DNA of 54,814 nucleotides from an uncultured Clostridia bacterium (lineage in GTDB: Bacteria; Bacillota; Clostridia; TANB77; CAG-508): NCBI GenBank assembly GCA_944387525.1, contig CALXFF010000007.1, positions 1-54,814 of the forward strand, given 5' to 3'. Below the pieces are notes generated by a model. The model searched no databases. It saw only the letters and a list, made by a program, of their open reading frames with translations, and was not told the origin of the DNA. The translations under genes were made by a program, and so were the position numbers. Of this stretch, positions 30,130 to 39,181 are shown piece by piece (positions within the stretch are counted from its first letter, which is position 1; each line of letters opens with the position of its first letter).

Positions 30130-31044
30130 ATGAAAGAAAGATATTATAAACTAAGTGAATTTTTAATAGAAAAGTTTGGAGAAAAGGTCCAAAAAATATG
30201 TATAGATGGTGGATTCACATGTCCTAATCGTGATGGCAAAGTCTCATATGGTGGATGCATTTTTTGTAGTGAAAAAGGCTCTGGAGAACATCTAAATTCT
30301 GATGAAAATATTACAAATCAAGTTAAAGACTTTTTTGCGAGTTATAAAGCTGAAAGAGCAAATAAATTTATTGCATACTTTCAAAATTTCAGTAACACAT
30401 ATGATACAATTGAAAACTTGAAGAAAAAATACGATGCTGCATTAATTAGCGAAAAAATTGTTGGTCTAGCTGTTGCAACAAGGCCTGACTGCATTAATGA
30501 GGATGTTGTAAAACTTCTAAAAAGTTATTCTGATAAGTATTATGTATGGGTAGAACTTGGTTTGCAAACCTCAAATGATGAAACAGGTAAATTAATTAAT
30601 CGTGGTTATGATAACAAACAATTTCTTGAAGCTGTTACTTTACTTAGAAACTCTGAAATTGACGTTGTTGTGCATATTATGGTTGGACTTCCAAATGAGA
30701 CTTTTGAAGATTTGAAAAATACAATTAATTTTATAAATAGCATTGATATTCAAGGTATTAAAATCCATTCTACATATGTTGTCAAAGGTACATATCTTGC
30801 TAAAATGTACGAGGAGGGAAAATATACTCCTTTAACTTATGATGAGTATATGGATTCTCTTTGTTATATTATAACTCATCTTAGACCTGATATTGTTGTC
30901 CACCGTATTTCTGGTGATGCACCAAAAGAGTTGCTTATAGCTCCTAGTTGGGATGTTCACAAAAAATGGGTTATGAATGGTTTGTTCAAACGTATGAATG
31001 AAGAAAATTTAACACAAGGGATGTATTTTAAAGCTGGAACTTAA
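30130..31044 (+). CDS. TIGR01212 family radical SAM protein (YhcC-like)
   Basis: Radical SAM enzyme, 304 residues from the ATG at 30130. The iron-sulfur cysteines are in CPNRDGKVSYGGCIFC, the family's long-spaced motif. The TIM-barrel continues with LAVATRPDCI, WVELGLQTS and HIMVGLPNETFED. The true substrate is unclear (a role in RNA modification or maturation has been proposed for relatives). Lacks a ribosome site and may be translated from a leaderless mRNA. Confidence 0.9.
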   Translation: MKERYYKLSEFLIEKFGEKVQKICIDGGFTCPNRDGKVSYGGCIFCSEKGSGEHLNSDENITNQVKDFFASYKAERANKFIAYFQNFSNTYDTIENLKKKYDAALISEKIVGLAVATRPDCINEDVVKLLKSYSDKYYVWVELGLQTSNDETGKLINRGYDNKQFLEAVTLLRNSEIDVVVHIMVGLPNETFEDLKNTINFINSIDIQGIKIHSTYVVKGTYLAKMYEEGKYTPLTYDEYMDSLCYIITHLRPDIVVHRISGDAPKELLIAPSWDVHKKWVMNGLFKRMNEENLTQGMYFKAGT

Positions 31045-31059
31045 TTAGCTCCAGCTTTT
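31031..31059. terminator. Bidirectional terminator between radical SAM gene and tspO
   Basis: AAGCTGGA and TCCAGCTT pair around a 12-nt loop holding the stop codon of the plus gene, with an A run before and a T run after. Serves the convergent tspO as well. Confidence 0.85.
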
Positions 31060-31516
31060 ATTTATTTAAGACATACACTCCTATTGTTAAATACGTTGCA
31101 AAAATTGTCCATATAATATATGGGATTTGTAACAATCCAGCTAACTTATTTTTCTTATAAAAGATTGCTGTCATGTAAATTATTAAAATTAGCAAAACAA
31201 TTATCCAAATTATAGCTATAAATCTCCATTTAAATGCAAAAAATACAATTGGCCAAGTAATATTTGTTAATAATTGTGTGAAATAAACTGAATTTACCTT
31301 TTCATCAGCTAAGTTATTTGTTTTTAATATTCCATAAGATATTCCCATTAAAATGTATAGTACAGTCCATACTATTGGAAATACTATAGCTGGCGGTGAA
31401 AGTGGCGGTCTATTAATCATGTCATAATCCATAAAGTTTGATATTATTAATCCAACTATTCCACCTAATATTACTGGTATTAGTATTGATTTGATAAATT
31501 CTAAAGTTTTGTTCAT
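31058..31516 (-). CDS. tspO: TspO/MBR family membrane protein
   Basis: 152-residue tryptophan-rich sensory protein with five transmembrane helices, binding porphyrins and other hydrophobic ligands in characterised members. Family marks: PPLSPPAIVFPIVWTVLYILMG near the first loop, and the closing IIWTIFATYLTIGVYVLN. AAGGAGG precedes the ATG. Confidence 0.93.
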   Translation of the reverse strand: MNKTLEFIKSILIPVILGGIVGLIISNFMDYDMINRPPLSPPAIVFPIVWTVLYILMGISYGILKTNNLADEKVNSVYFTQLLTNITWPIVFFAFKWRFIAIIWIIVLLILIIYMTAIFYKKNKLAGLLQIPYIIWTIFATYLTIGVYVLNK

Positions 31517-31594
31517 TTAAAACTTTCCTCCTTTTAATATAAGAAAAAAACATATATATTAAAAATAGAAAACGATTTTTTTCTTATATAATTA

Positions 31595-31631
31595 AATAGT
31601 GGTAGTAAATATGTATCTACTACCACTATTA
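31595..31631 (-). terminator. Terminator after the UcpA-like gene
   Basis: AATAGTGGTAGTA and TACTACCACTATT form a 13-bp stem, 25 bases past the stop on the minus strand. Confidence 0.8.
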
Positions 31632-31655
31632 TATTTTCTTAATTTATATTTATTC

Positions 31656-32438
31656 TTAAACTCCAACACTCATAGTTTCTGGTAATGTTGAGCCTCCATC
31701 TATTACAAAACTTTGCCCTGTAATATATGAAGCTTCATTACTTGCTAAAAATGCCGCTAACTCTCCTAATTCTTCTATTGTTCCTAATCTTTTCATTGGT
31801 ATTCCATCAGCTATTCCTTTAACTACTGATGCAGGATTTTCACTATCTGAATCTTTTGCTATTCCTTCTACCATTGGTGTCATTATATATCCTGGAAGAA
31901 TTGCATTAACACGTATTCCTTTTTCCACTACTTCTGCAGCTAAACCTTTTGTGAAACCTAATAAAGCCGCTTTAGTTGTGGCATATGCTACTTCCCCACT
32001 ATCTGCTACCATTGGTCCTGTTACTGATGAAAGATTTACTATCGCACCATCTTTTGGCATATATTTTAAAACCTCTTGAGACATATTCCATGTGCCTTTT
32101 ATATTTATATCCAAATGAAAATCTCTTATTTCATCACTTGTCTCTTCAAAAGGTGTTAGTTTTGCTACTCCTGCATTATTAACTAAGATATCTATTTTCT
32201 TATATTTCTCAACTACCTTTTTCATACACTCATTTATCTTATTTCTATCTCTAATATCAACTGAATAACCTTCTACATCATAAACATCTTCTCTTAATTT
32301 TTGTAAAGTTTCTTCTAATTTATCAGAATAATCAAAAATGATAACCTTTGCTCCATATTTTAAAAATACTTTTACAATTCCTAAACCATTTCCCATTGCT
32401 CCACCTGTTACAATTGCAACCTTATCTTTTAATTTCAT
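31656..32438 (-). CDS. ucpA: SDR family oxidoreductase, UcpA-like
   Basis: 260-residue NAD(P)-dependent dehydrogenase. Rossmann start VTGGAMGNGLG, NNAG (LVNNAGVAK), catalytic Ser and YxxxK (LSSVTG; YATTKAAL), and the tail GGSTLPETMSVGV, which is characteristic of UcpA-type enzymes. Substrate unknown. Single-gene unit with its own terminator and an AAAGGAGTGA ribosome site. Confidence 0.88.
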   Translation of the reverse strand: MKLKDKVAIVTGGAMGNGLGIVKVFLKYGAKVIIFDYSDKLEETLQKLREDVYDVEGYSVDIRDRNKINECMKKVVEKYKKIDILVNNAGVAKLTPFEETSDEIRDFHLDINIKGTWNMSQEVLKYMPKDGAIVNLSSVTGPMVADSGEVAYATTKAALLGFTKGLAAEVVEKGIRVNAILPGYIMTPMVEGIAKDSDSENPASVVKGIADGIPMKRLGTIEELGELAAFLASNEASYITGQSFVIDGGSTLPETMSVGV

Positions 32439-32485
32439 ACTAAAATCACTCCTTTACTTTTTATGATTCGATTTTATCATTTAAA

Positions 32486-33967
32486 TTATACATTTTCAAT
32501 ACCGGGATTTAGGGACGGTCCTAAAAATCCCTGTTGTTCAATTTCTTTTGAACGATATGAATTTATTTTATATTCATTTTTATTATCAAATTTTATCGCT
32601 ATGTATTTTGTATAGTTGTCTTTACTAGGTTTTCCATATTCATTTATGATTATACTTGCTTTATATTTATTTAATGTATCAAATGTGTTCATGAATCCCA
32701 TTCCTGTACCACCATTGTCTGCATGTGTTGTGCTTGGTACTTGTCCAAGATTTTGTAGTGTTTTTATTTCAAATTCTATTCCTGTGTCATAGATGTAAAT
32801 GCTATAAAATCCATCTATTAATCCTAGTTTTACAAGGATACTTCTATTTATATTTTCAGGGTAGTTTATTGCTATTATTGCATTTTTGATATGGTCTGCA
32901 AGTAGAATTTCTAGATTTTCTTTTGCTATGAATTTGTTTACCATGTGATGTATGTTTCCATTTATTTGTAATTCAAAGTTTATTTTGTTCTTTTCACATT
33001 CTGATTGCATGTATTTTAACATGTCATCGATTTCTTCTATGTTTGTTTTTGTTAATTCAATTGTTGTATCTTCATTTTGTATTTGTTTTGATATTTCTTT
33101 TATTCTATCTTTGATATCTATTTCTTCTGCTATTTCATTGTTTAATAGTAGTTGGTCTAGTTTGTATTCTAATGCTTTTTGTTTGTGTGCTATTGAATGA
33201 CTTTTCTTACTGAAGTTTAAATTTTCTTTCTCTAATTCATCTATTTCTTGTTTTGCTTTTTCTAGCTCTTCTTTTGTTTTTTCTAGTTCTTTTTGTTGAA
33301 GTTTTTGCTTGTAGTATAGTTGTAATGATTTTTGTATTGTAATGAACATGATGATAGAGAAGATTATTAATGCTACAAATGTTTTTCTCATAACATTTAT
33401 ATCTAAATTAATAAATGTTATAAATGAAAATATTATAATCATACTTATATTTAAAATTAGAATATCAAAAAAATTATCATTTCTTTTTTCTTTCAAGAAT
33501 GTAATGCCATATTTTATTTTCTTAAATTTAAAAATTATCTTTAGTAGTATTAAGTAGCAAGTCATTATTAAAATGAAGTTAATATAAATATTTTGTATCA
33601 TCATTATTTTATATAAAATAAAGCCTAAAATTGTTGACAAATAATATGTACAGTAATTAATACTTAAAGAAATTACATTTATTATAATAGAATATCCAAT
33701 TTTACTTTTAGTGGTTCTTGAAAAAACTATTGAAAGATAAAATATAATAAATAGTACCACATTACTAAAAGAAATCTGTATTTGTATAATAGTGCTCACT
33801 ATCGACATGCATATATTCCAAATTAATATTAAAATTAGTGTTATCTTTTTTTGATGTATATTTAATATTTTTAGACTTGTTAAATATGTATATGAGCTGA
33901 TAATACTTAATTTTATAAAATATATTATTATATCTGTATATGTAAGTTCTTCTATTTGTACTGGCAT
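32486..33967 (-). CDS. AgrC-like membrane sensor with GHKL ATPase domain
   Basis: 493 residues: about six transmembrane helices (10-205), a long coiled coil (220-270), and a GHKL/HATPase_c_5 domain of the AgrC/natural-quorum-sensor type. Visible boxes: the His region SHSIAHKQ, N-box LLADHIKNAIIAI, G1 YDTGIEF and G2 GGTGMGF. The partner regulator could be the Spo0A-like protein at 34431, or an unseen LytTR protein. The last 12 or so residues (GFLGPSLNPGIENV) are encoded by repeat DNA. AAAGGAG precedes the ATG. Confidence 0.85.
   Translation of the reverse strand: MPVQIEELTYTDIIIYFIKLSIISSYTYLTSLKILNIHQKKITLILILIWNICMSIVSTIIQIQISFSNVVLFIIFYLSIVFSRTTKSKIGYSIIINVISLSINYCTYYLSTILGFILYKIMMIQNIYINFILIMTCYLILLKIIFKFKKIKYGITFLKEKRNDNFFDILILNISMIIIFSFITFINLDINVMRKTFVALIIFSIIMFITIQKSLQLYYKQKLQQKELEKTKEELEKAKQEIDELEKENLNFSKKSHSIAHKQKALEYKLDQLLLNNEIAEEIDIKDRIKEISKQIQNEDTTIELTKTNIEEIDDMLKYMQSECEKNKINFELQINGNIHHMVNKFIAKENLEILLADHIKNAIIAINYPENINRSILVKLGLIDGFYSIYIYDTGIEFEIKTLQNLGQVPSTTHADNGGTGMGFMNTFDTLNKYKASIIINEYGKPSKDNYTKYIAIKFDNKNEYKINSYRSKEIEQQGFLGPSLNPGIENV
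32503..32533. repeat. GGACGG-type palindromic repeat, copy 6
   Basis: CGGGATTTAGGGACGGTCC followed by TAAAAATCCCTG. It lies inside the 3' end of the kinase gene and encodes its tail. Confidence 0.7.
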
Positions 33968-34074
33968 ATTATTCTCCTTTTCTTATTTATTAATATTATA
34001 ACTAAAACTTATGTTATAATCAATATTATAATATTTAAATTTTTATAACTAGAAAATTTCATTTAACTAATCTT

Positions 34075-34141
34075 TAAAAGTATAAAATAAGTGAGAATAT
34101 CCTATATCTGTAAAGGATTTCTCACTTATTTTATACTTTTA
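34075..34141 (-). terminator. Very long hairpin upstream of the kinase gene
   Basis: TAAAAGTATAAAATAAGTGAGAA and its exact inverse (23 bp) flank a 21-nt loop containing a further TATCC/GGAT pair. It separates the small peptide gene from the kinase. It probably terminates transcription; the length of the stem is unusual. Confidence 0.7.
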
Positions 34142-34191
34142 AGGACTACTTATAAAATCACTTGAAATTATAAAATAATATTTTGCATAAA

Positions 34192-34242
34192 TTATCTTAA
34201 CCAATATTTAAGCCATATCATTAATTCATCTAACCAATCCAT
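34192..34242 (-). CDS. Possible 16-residue Trp-rich amphipathic peptide
   Basis: MDWLDELMIWLKYWLR preceded by AAGGTGG at 8-base spacing. It lies between the Spo0A-like regulator and the AgrC-like kinase and is flanked by terminators on both sides. The sequence has the hydrophobic and charged pattern of small membrane-active or signalling peptides. No homologue recognised; expression is not proven. Confidence 0.35.
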   Translation of the reverse strand: MDWLDELMIWLKYWLR

Positions 34243-34369
34243 ACCTCTCACCACCTTTTCCTTCGTTTCCTTTTTTTCTTGACAATAAAAAAATACCATT
34301 GTAATAGCCAAAAAACGTGGAGTTTTCTGATAGAAAAAAATGGTGAAATTTGGTGAAAAAATCCAAAAA

Positions 34370-34409
34370 AATACCACAACATTAAATTTTCATTTAACAT
34401 TGCGGTATT
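34370..34409. terminator. Terminator after the Spo0A-like regulator
   Basis: AATACCACAACATTAAA and TTTAACATTGCGGTATT form a 16-17 bp stem with T runs on both strands. It lies 22 bases past the regulator's stop. Confidence 0.85.
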
Positions 34410-34430
34410 ATGCTTTTTTTATTTAATTTT

Positions 34431-35231
34431 TTATATTTGTTTTATCGCTTTCTTTTTATAATGATATATTAACTGCATTGGTGTAGGCATTCCTCTATCT
34501 AAATCGATATGTCCTTGATAATATTGTTCTAAATCTTCATAAGGCATACTATTCCATGCATGAGCAATCGCATTTTGCATTCCATTAGTAATTGTAGTAT
34601 TAGATTTATTATATTTATTTGCAATTATTGTAATCACATTATCATCATGTTTACTATTACCATCATCATTCTCAATTAGATACATTATTGCATCATGTAT
34701 GTATTCTCTTCCAACATACTTTGATGTTATTCCTATAAGTTCTAATTCATCATCTATAAAATCTGAAATTCTTTCTTTATTATCTTTCATTTCTTCTTTC
34801 AATTTCTCTATAGTTCTTTCTGGTTCAGCTTCTCTATATGTAATAAATCTATTAAATACATAATTGGCTGAATAATTTGCTTGTCCTTTATACAGTATTA
34901 CATCAACACCTTGTCTATGGAGAATATTGTATGTTCTTTTCGAATTTATATGAGTTGTTACAATTACTATTGGCTCATAATTTAAATTTAATTTCTTTAA
35001 ATTCTTTATAAAATCCAAAGAATCTGTATTTCCAGTTGCACTATTATTTAATTCTAAATCTAATACTATTCCATCAGGACGTTTTATTTTTGTTTCTCTT
35101 AATCCTTTTATGTCTGAATCTGTTATTTCTACTATTTCAATATCTTCTCTTGTCTTAGCACATTCAATAAAGTTATTGCAGTCTTCTAAATCATCTTCTA
35201 TGATTAATATTTTCATGGGTTTAGTATCCAT
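34431..35231 (-). CDS. Response regulator with Spo0A-type DNA-binding domain
   Basis: 266 residues. The receiver domain (ILIIEDDLED, phospho-acceptor VLDLEL, IVTTH, ILYKGQ in the Lys position) is followed by a Spo0A C-terminal-like helix-turn-helix: ITSKYVGREYIHDAIMYLI, IANKYNKSNTTITNGMQNAI and DRGMPTPMQLIYH. It is not canonical Spo0A: the receiver is divergent and the linker is longer. GGAGG precedes the ATG. The divergent XRE gene shares its promoter region. Confidence 0.85.
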   Translation of the reverse strand: MDTKPMKILIIEDDLEDCNNFIECAKTREDIEIVEITDSDIKGLRETKIKRPDGIVLDLELNNSATGNTDSLDFIKNLKKLNLNYEPIVIVTTHINSKRTYNILHRQGVDVILYKGQANYSANYVFNRFITYREAEPERTIEKLKEEMKDNKERISDFIDDELELIGITSKYVGREYIHDAIMYLIENDDGNSKHDDNVITIIANKYNKSNTTITNGMQNAIAHAWNSMPYEDLEQYYQGHIDLDRGMPTPMQLIYHYKKKAIKQI

Positions 35232-35268
35232 ACGTTTCCTCCTTTACTCTAATTTTTACATTCATAAT

Positions 35269-35317
35269 ATACCATATTTTCTCATAGAATACCATAATTT
35301 TGCACTACTTTTTACCA
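35269..35317. promoter_or_regulatory. Three TACCAT boxes between the divergent regulators
   Basis: ATACCAT at 35269-35275 and 35289-35295 and TACCAT at 35312-35317, spaced by about 20 and 22 bases (two helical turns). A similar AATACCAT occurs at 34292 and AATACCAC at 34370. Candidate operator for one of the flanking regulators. Confidence 0.4.
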
Positions 35318-35369
35318 TGTCATTGTGTGTCTTATATTGTAAAATTGTTTATGTAGGAGTTGATTTTTG

Positions 35370-35720
35370 ATGAAAGATGTCGAAAGAAATTTAGAAAAAC
35401 TTGAACAAATTGAAAGAGGTAAAAGAATTAAAAATATTAGAGAAAATGAATTACATATGAATAAAACTCAATTAGCTAAAGAAATCGGTGTTTCTAGTCA
35501 GTTTCTTGGATTAGTTGAGAATGGTAAAGGAAATTTAGTTTATAAGAGTATCAAAAAATTAAGAAATTTGAGTGGTCATTCTTCTGATTATATTTTATTT
35601 GGAATTGATGATAACTCAATTTCTAAAACAAAAAAAGTTCTGGAACAATATTCTGAAATAGAAATTAGTCAAGCTATGAAATTTCTTAATGATATAGCTG
35701 TTTTTATTAAAAATCAATAA
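35370..35720 (+). CDS. XRE-family helix-turn-helix regulator
   Basis: 116-residue DNA-binding protein. HTH: MNKTQLAKEIGVSSQFLGLVENGKGN, followed by a helical tail. The ATG at 35370 has TAGGAG upstream; a TTG one codon earlier is less well placed. Divergent from the Spo0A-like regulator. A TGTCGAA heptamer (0A-box-like) occurs in its third to fifth codons (35378-35384). Confidence 0.85.
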   Translation: MKDVERNLEKLEQIERGKRIKNIRENELHMNKTQLAKEIGVSSQFLGLVENGKGNLVYKSIKKLRNLSGHSSDYILFGIDDNSISKTKKVLEQYSEIEISQAMKFLNDIAVFIKNQ

Positions 35721-35890
35721 TTTATATTTAGTTTTTATTATTGCAACTGTTAAAAACATATTAGCAGTTGTAATTTTTTGGTATTTTTTGTGTTTTTTGT
35801 ATTATTTTGAATATATCATATTGACTTTTCAATTCTTGTTTAGTAGAATATTTTTATAAATATATTATGTTCATAAGAATGGTGGTTTGA

Positions 35891-36076
35891 ATGATTGCAA
35901 ATTATATAATTTATTTTAATACTTTAACAAGATTTGAACAAGGCAAACAATTATCTATTATTTTAACATTTTTGTTTGTTTTATTAATTGTTGTTTCTAT
36001 TTTGGTATTTTTAAAAATCAAATTTTCTGATGAAACTAAAGAAAATTTATTTCAAAAGTTTTTAAAAAAGCTTTAA
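35891..36076 (+). CDS. Small single-pass membrane protein
   Basis: 61 residues with one transmembrane helix at about 22-42 (LSIILTFLFVLLIVVSILVFL) and a basic C-terminus. GGTGG precedes the ATG at 5-base spacing. Not recognised. Its neighbours give no function. Confidence 0.45.
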   Translation: MIANYIIYFNTLTRFEQGKQLSIILTFLFVLLIVVSILVFLKIKFSDETKENLFQKFLKKL

Positions 36077-36421
36077 TTTTTTAAAAGTTTATTAAATTTT
36101 GCTTTTTCCATTTACAAATATTGGTAATTGTGTTATATTAAAAACATTCTAATCAAAGTTTTTTAATTATTTTGATTTTAGTCAAAGTATTAATTTGATT
36201 TCAAAATTTAAGTCTTGGCAATAATTTATTTATCATTATTGCAAAAATCATGAATAAAGAATCAATTGAAAATTCCCCTGGTAATGTTTTGATATTAGAA
36301 TAAGGAGCAAATAAACTAAAGAAAAATAAATTTTGATTAGGAAATTTATTAAATTTGCTAAATTAAATTAATAAGTTTCTTTTGATTTATTAATTTAATT
36401 GATACAATAGAAAGGAATTAT
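36077..36421. other. Gene-free AT-rich spacer
   Basis: No gene seen. The right end carries GATACAAT and the GAAAGGAATT ribosome site of the next gene, with a palindromic TTAATTTAATTAATAA stretch near 36360-36400. Confidence 0.4.
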
Positions 36422-37295
36422 ATGGACAATAAAAATACAGTTAAAACTAAAGAAACACAAGAAATAAGTTTGAAAGATGATGTAATATTTAAAGCATTTT
36501 TTTCAAGAAAAGGAAATGAAGAATTTTTAGTAGATTTTTTAGAATCTTTATTAAAAATTGAAATTAAACAAATAAAGATACAAGAAGAAGTAGATTTAGA
36601 AAGATTATCAAAAGATGAAAAAGGTGGAAGTATAGATTTACAAGCAGAATTGAATGATGGACTACTTGTGAATGTAGAATTACAAGTAAAGAAAAAAGAA
36701 TCATTTGAAAATAGAACAGTATATTATGGCTCAAAGATGATAGCAAGAGAAACCAAAAGACGGAACAGAATACAGAGATATTAAAAAATTAATTATAGTA
36801 AATATTTTGGATTATGAGATGCTAGGATTTGATGAGTACATATCTGAGACAGAGATAGTTTTAAAAGAGCATCGAGATTATGAAATGTTAAAAAATATGA
36901 AGTGGTATTTTATAGAGTTACCAAAGTTTAGGAGCGCTCAAGTAGATATGGACGATAAATTAAATCAATGGCTAGCATTCATTGATGATTATAAAGGAGA
37001 GAGAGCAAGGATGGCAGAGGAAAAGAATGAAGTAATCAAGAAAGCAAGAGTAGAAATGAATTACTTAACAGGAGAAGAAGCAGAAAGAAGATTACAATGG
37101 TTAAGAGAAAAATGGGAAATGGATTATAACAGCGACATGGGACAAGCAAAGAGAGAGGGCAGGAAAGAAGGTAGAAAAGAGGGTAAAATTGAAATAGTAA
37201 AAAATTTATTAAAACTCAATATACCTATAGAACAAATTGTAGAAGCATCTGGATTGACTGAAAAAGAAGTTCAAGAGATAAAAAAATCTATGTAA
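36422..37295 (+). CDS. Rpn/YhgA-type nuclease family protein, read through a +1 shift at an in-frame CGG
   Basis: About 290 residues when joined. Frame 1 covers LKDDVIFKAFFSRKGNEEFLVDFLESLL and the nuclease core (GSIDLQAELNDGLLVNVELQV). It closes shortly after AAA-AGA-CGG-AAC. The +1 frame continues GTEYRDIKKLIIVNILDY, WYFIELPKF and the helical tail (GQAKREGRKEGRKEGKIE, then NIPIEQIVEASGLTEKEV), all expected family parts. Skipping the C of CGG restores one protein. Same family as 22283. Confidence 0.8.
36761..36763 (+). other. In-frame CGG at a required +1 frameshift (site 2)
   Basis: AGA CGG AAC AGA in frame 1; GGA ACA GAA TAC in the frame that continues the family. The zero frame stops seven codons later. 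Confidence 0.85.
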
Positions 37296-37342
37296 TATAA
37301 ATATTATGTTTTACAATTTTTTACATTTTTTCACAAAAGTTA

Positions 37343-37371
37343 TTGACATTTTCTGTAAATTATGTTATCCT
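37343..37371 (+). promoter_or_regulatory. Promoter of the yifB-dprA-yraN unit
   Basis: TTGACA (37343-37348), 17-base spacer, TATCCT (37366-37371). The start would be near 37378, leaving a leader of about 258 bases. Confidence 0.7.
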
Positions 37372-37378
37372 TTATTTG

Positions 37379-37635
37379 GTTATACTTTTTGTACAAAAGT
37401 ATAACTGGCATAATTTCTTCTTATTATAATATTTAATCTTATATATTTTAGATATCTTGAATTAATTAAATTATTAATTTAAGAATCTATCTTCTAAGTT
37501 TATGTGTTGAATTTAATTATGTTCTAATTTCACATCATCTCTTCATAATTTTAGTTTAATATATAAATCCCCAATTAGATTTTTAATTATTATATTAATT
37601 CAAGATATTTAATTATATAAGTAGAAAGGCTTAAA
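37379..37635 (+). promoter_or_regulatory. Structured 5' leader of yifB
   Basis: Begins with a perfect hairpin GTTATACTTTT/AAAAGTATAAC (37379-37405). Further on, ATATCTTGAATTAAT (37452-37466) is the exact inverse of ATTAATTCAAGATAT (37594-37608). Rest AT-rich and without a gene. Could be a folded leader or a small inverted-repeat element. Confidence 0.45.
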
Positions 37636-39181
37636 ATGTTATCAATGGTAAAAAGCATTGCCCTTCACGGATTGCAAGGTTATTTAGTTAATATACAAGT
37701 TGATGTTTCTTCTGGTATGCCATCTTTTGAAATTGTTGGTCTACCCGATATAAGTATAAAAGAATCAAAAGAAAGGGTTAAAACTGCTATTAGAAATTCT
37801 GGTGTGGAATTTTTAAGTAGAAAAATTGTAGTTAATCTTGCACCAGCAAATACAAGAAAAGAAGGTTCTATATTTGATTTACCCATTGCATTGGGAATTT
37901 TAATCGCAAATGGTGATATTGATTCAAGTTTTCTAGATGATATTTTAGATCAAACTGTGTTTATTGGCGAATTGGCATTAGATGGCTCAATTGAAGCTGT
38001 TAAGGGTATTCTTCCCATTTGTATTGAAGCAAAGAATTTAGGTATTAAAAAAATAATTTTGCCAAAAGCAAATGCAAAAGAAGCATCTGTTATTAGTGAT
38101 CTTGATGTTATTCCTGTCTCAAATTTGAATGAAGTTATAGACTATTTAAATACTGATATAATTATAGAAAAAGAAAAATCTTTAAATTTTCTTTCAAATT
38201 TTAAACCTAAATATGATTTCGATTTTTCTGAAGTTAAAGGTCAAGAAAATGTGAAAAGAGCTTTAGAAATTGCAGCTGCTGGAGCACACAATTGCTTATT
38301 AATTGGCAGCCCTGGCTCTGGTAAAACCATGCTTGCAAGGCGTCTACCTAGTATTTTACCTGATTTAACGTTTGAAGAAGCATTGGAAGTCACAAAAATT
38401 CATAGTATTTCTGGTTTATTATCTGAAGAAAATCCACTAATTTGTACAAGGCCTTTTAGAAGTCCACATCATACTATTACTGAAACTTCATTAGTTGGAG
38501 GTGGTAGAATTCCTAAACCGCGGAGAAATTAGTTTGGCTCATTATGGTGTTTTATTTTTAGATGAATTGCCTGAATTTAATAAATCCACATTAGAAGTTT
38601 TGCGTGGTCCGTTAGAAGATAGAGTTGTTACGATTAGTAGACTTAATTCGTCTATCACTTATCCTTGTAATTGCATGTTTATTGCTAGTATGAATCCATG
38701 TCCTTGTGGTTATTATGGTTCAAAGGAAAAGGAATGTAGTTGCCGTGATGACCAGATAAAAAAGTATATTAATAGGATTAGTGGTCCTCTTTTGGATAGA
38801 ATTGATATTCATATTGAAGTGGAAGGTGTTAAATTTGAAAAATTGGGAAATGATATTCCTTCTGAATCTTCTTGTGAGATAAGGAAAAGAGTGAATAATG
38901 CTAGAAATATTCAATTAGAAAGATATAAAGAATATAATATTTTTTCCAATTCCGAATTAACTCCAAATTTGATAAATAAGTATTGCAAACTTAAAGCAAA
39001 AGAAAAGAAAGTATTAGAAAGCGCCTTCGATAGATTTGGTTTAAGTGCAAGGGCATATAGTAGAATTTTAAAGGTTGCAAGAACTATTGCTGATTTAGAT
39101 AGCTCTGAAAATATTGAAATTTCTCATTTATCTGAAGCAATTCAATATAGAAGTTTGGATAGGAAATATTGGTCAAGGTAA
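37636..39181 (+). CDS. yifB: YifB/ComM family AAA+ ATPase, read through a +1 shift at an in-frame CGG
   Basis: ComM-type branch-migration helicase of natural transformation, about 514 residues, full family length. The N-domain (MVKSIALHGLQG, FEIVGLPDISIKESKERV) precedes the magnesium-chelatase-like ATPase: Walker A GSPGSGKTMLARRLPSILP, then LVGGGRIPKPGEISLAHYG across the shift, Walker B GVLFLDELPEF and a Cys-rich CPCGYYGSKEKECSC. Frame 1 ends right after CCG-CGG-AGA. The next residues, GEISLAHYGVLFLDE, lie in the +1 frame. Confidence 0.92.
38521..38523 (+). other. In-frame CGG at a required +1 frameshift (site 3)
   Basis: AAA CCG CGG AGA AAT TAG in frame 1. Skipping C gives Lys-Pro-Gly-Glu-Ile-Ser-Leu-Ala-His, the invariant YifB segment, so the shift point is fixed to the codon. 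Confidence 0.95.

Noticed and set aside
34279-34307. Plus-strand promoter TTGACA-17-TAATAG for a small RNA ending at 34409
   Set aside because: The -10 box lacks the conserved final T and matches poorly. Left out without transcript evidence.
35378-35384. TGTCGAA as a Spo0A binding box
   Set aside because: It lies inside the coding start of the XRE gene and is single. Chance occurrence cannot be excluded, so no site is called.
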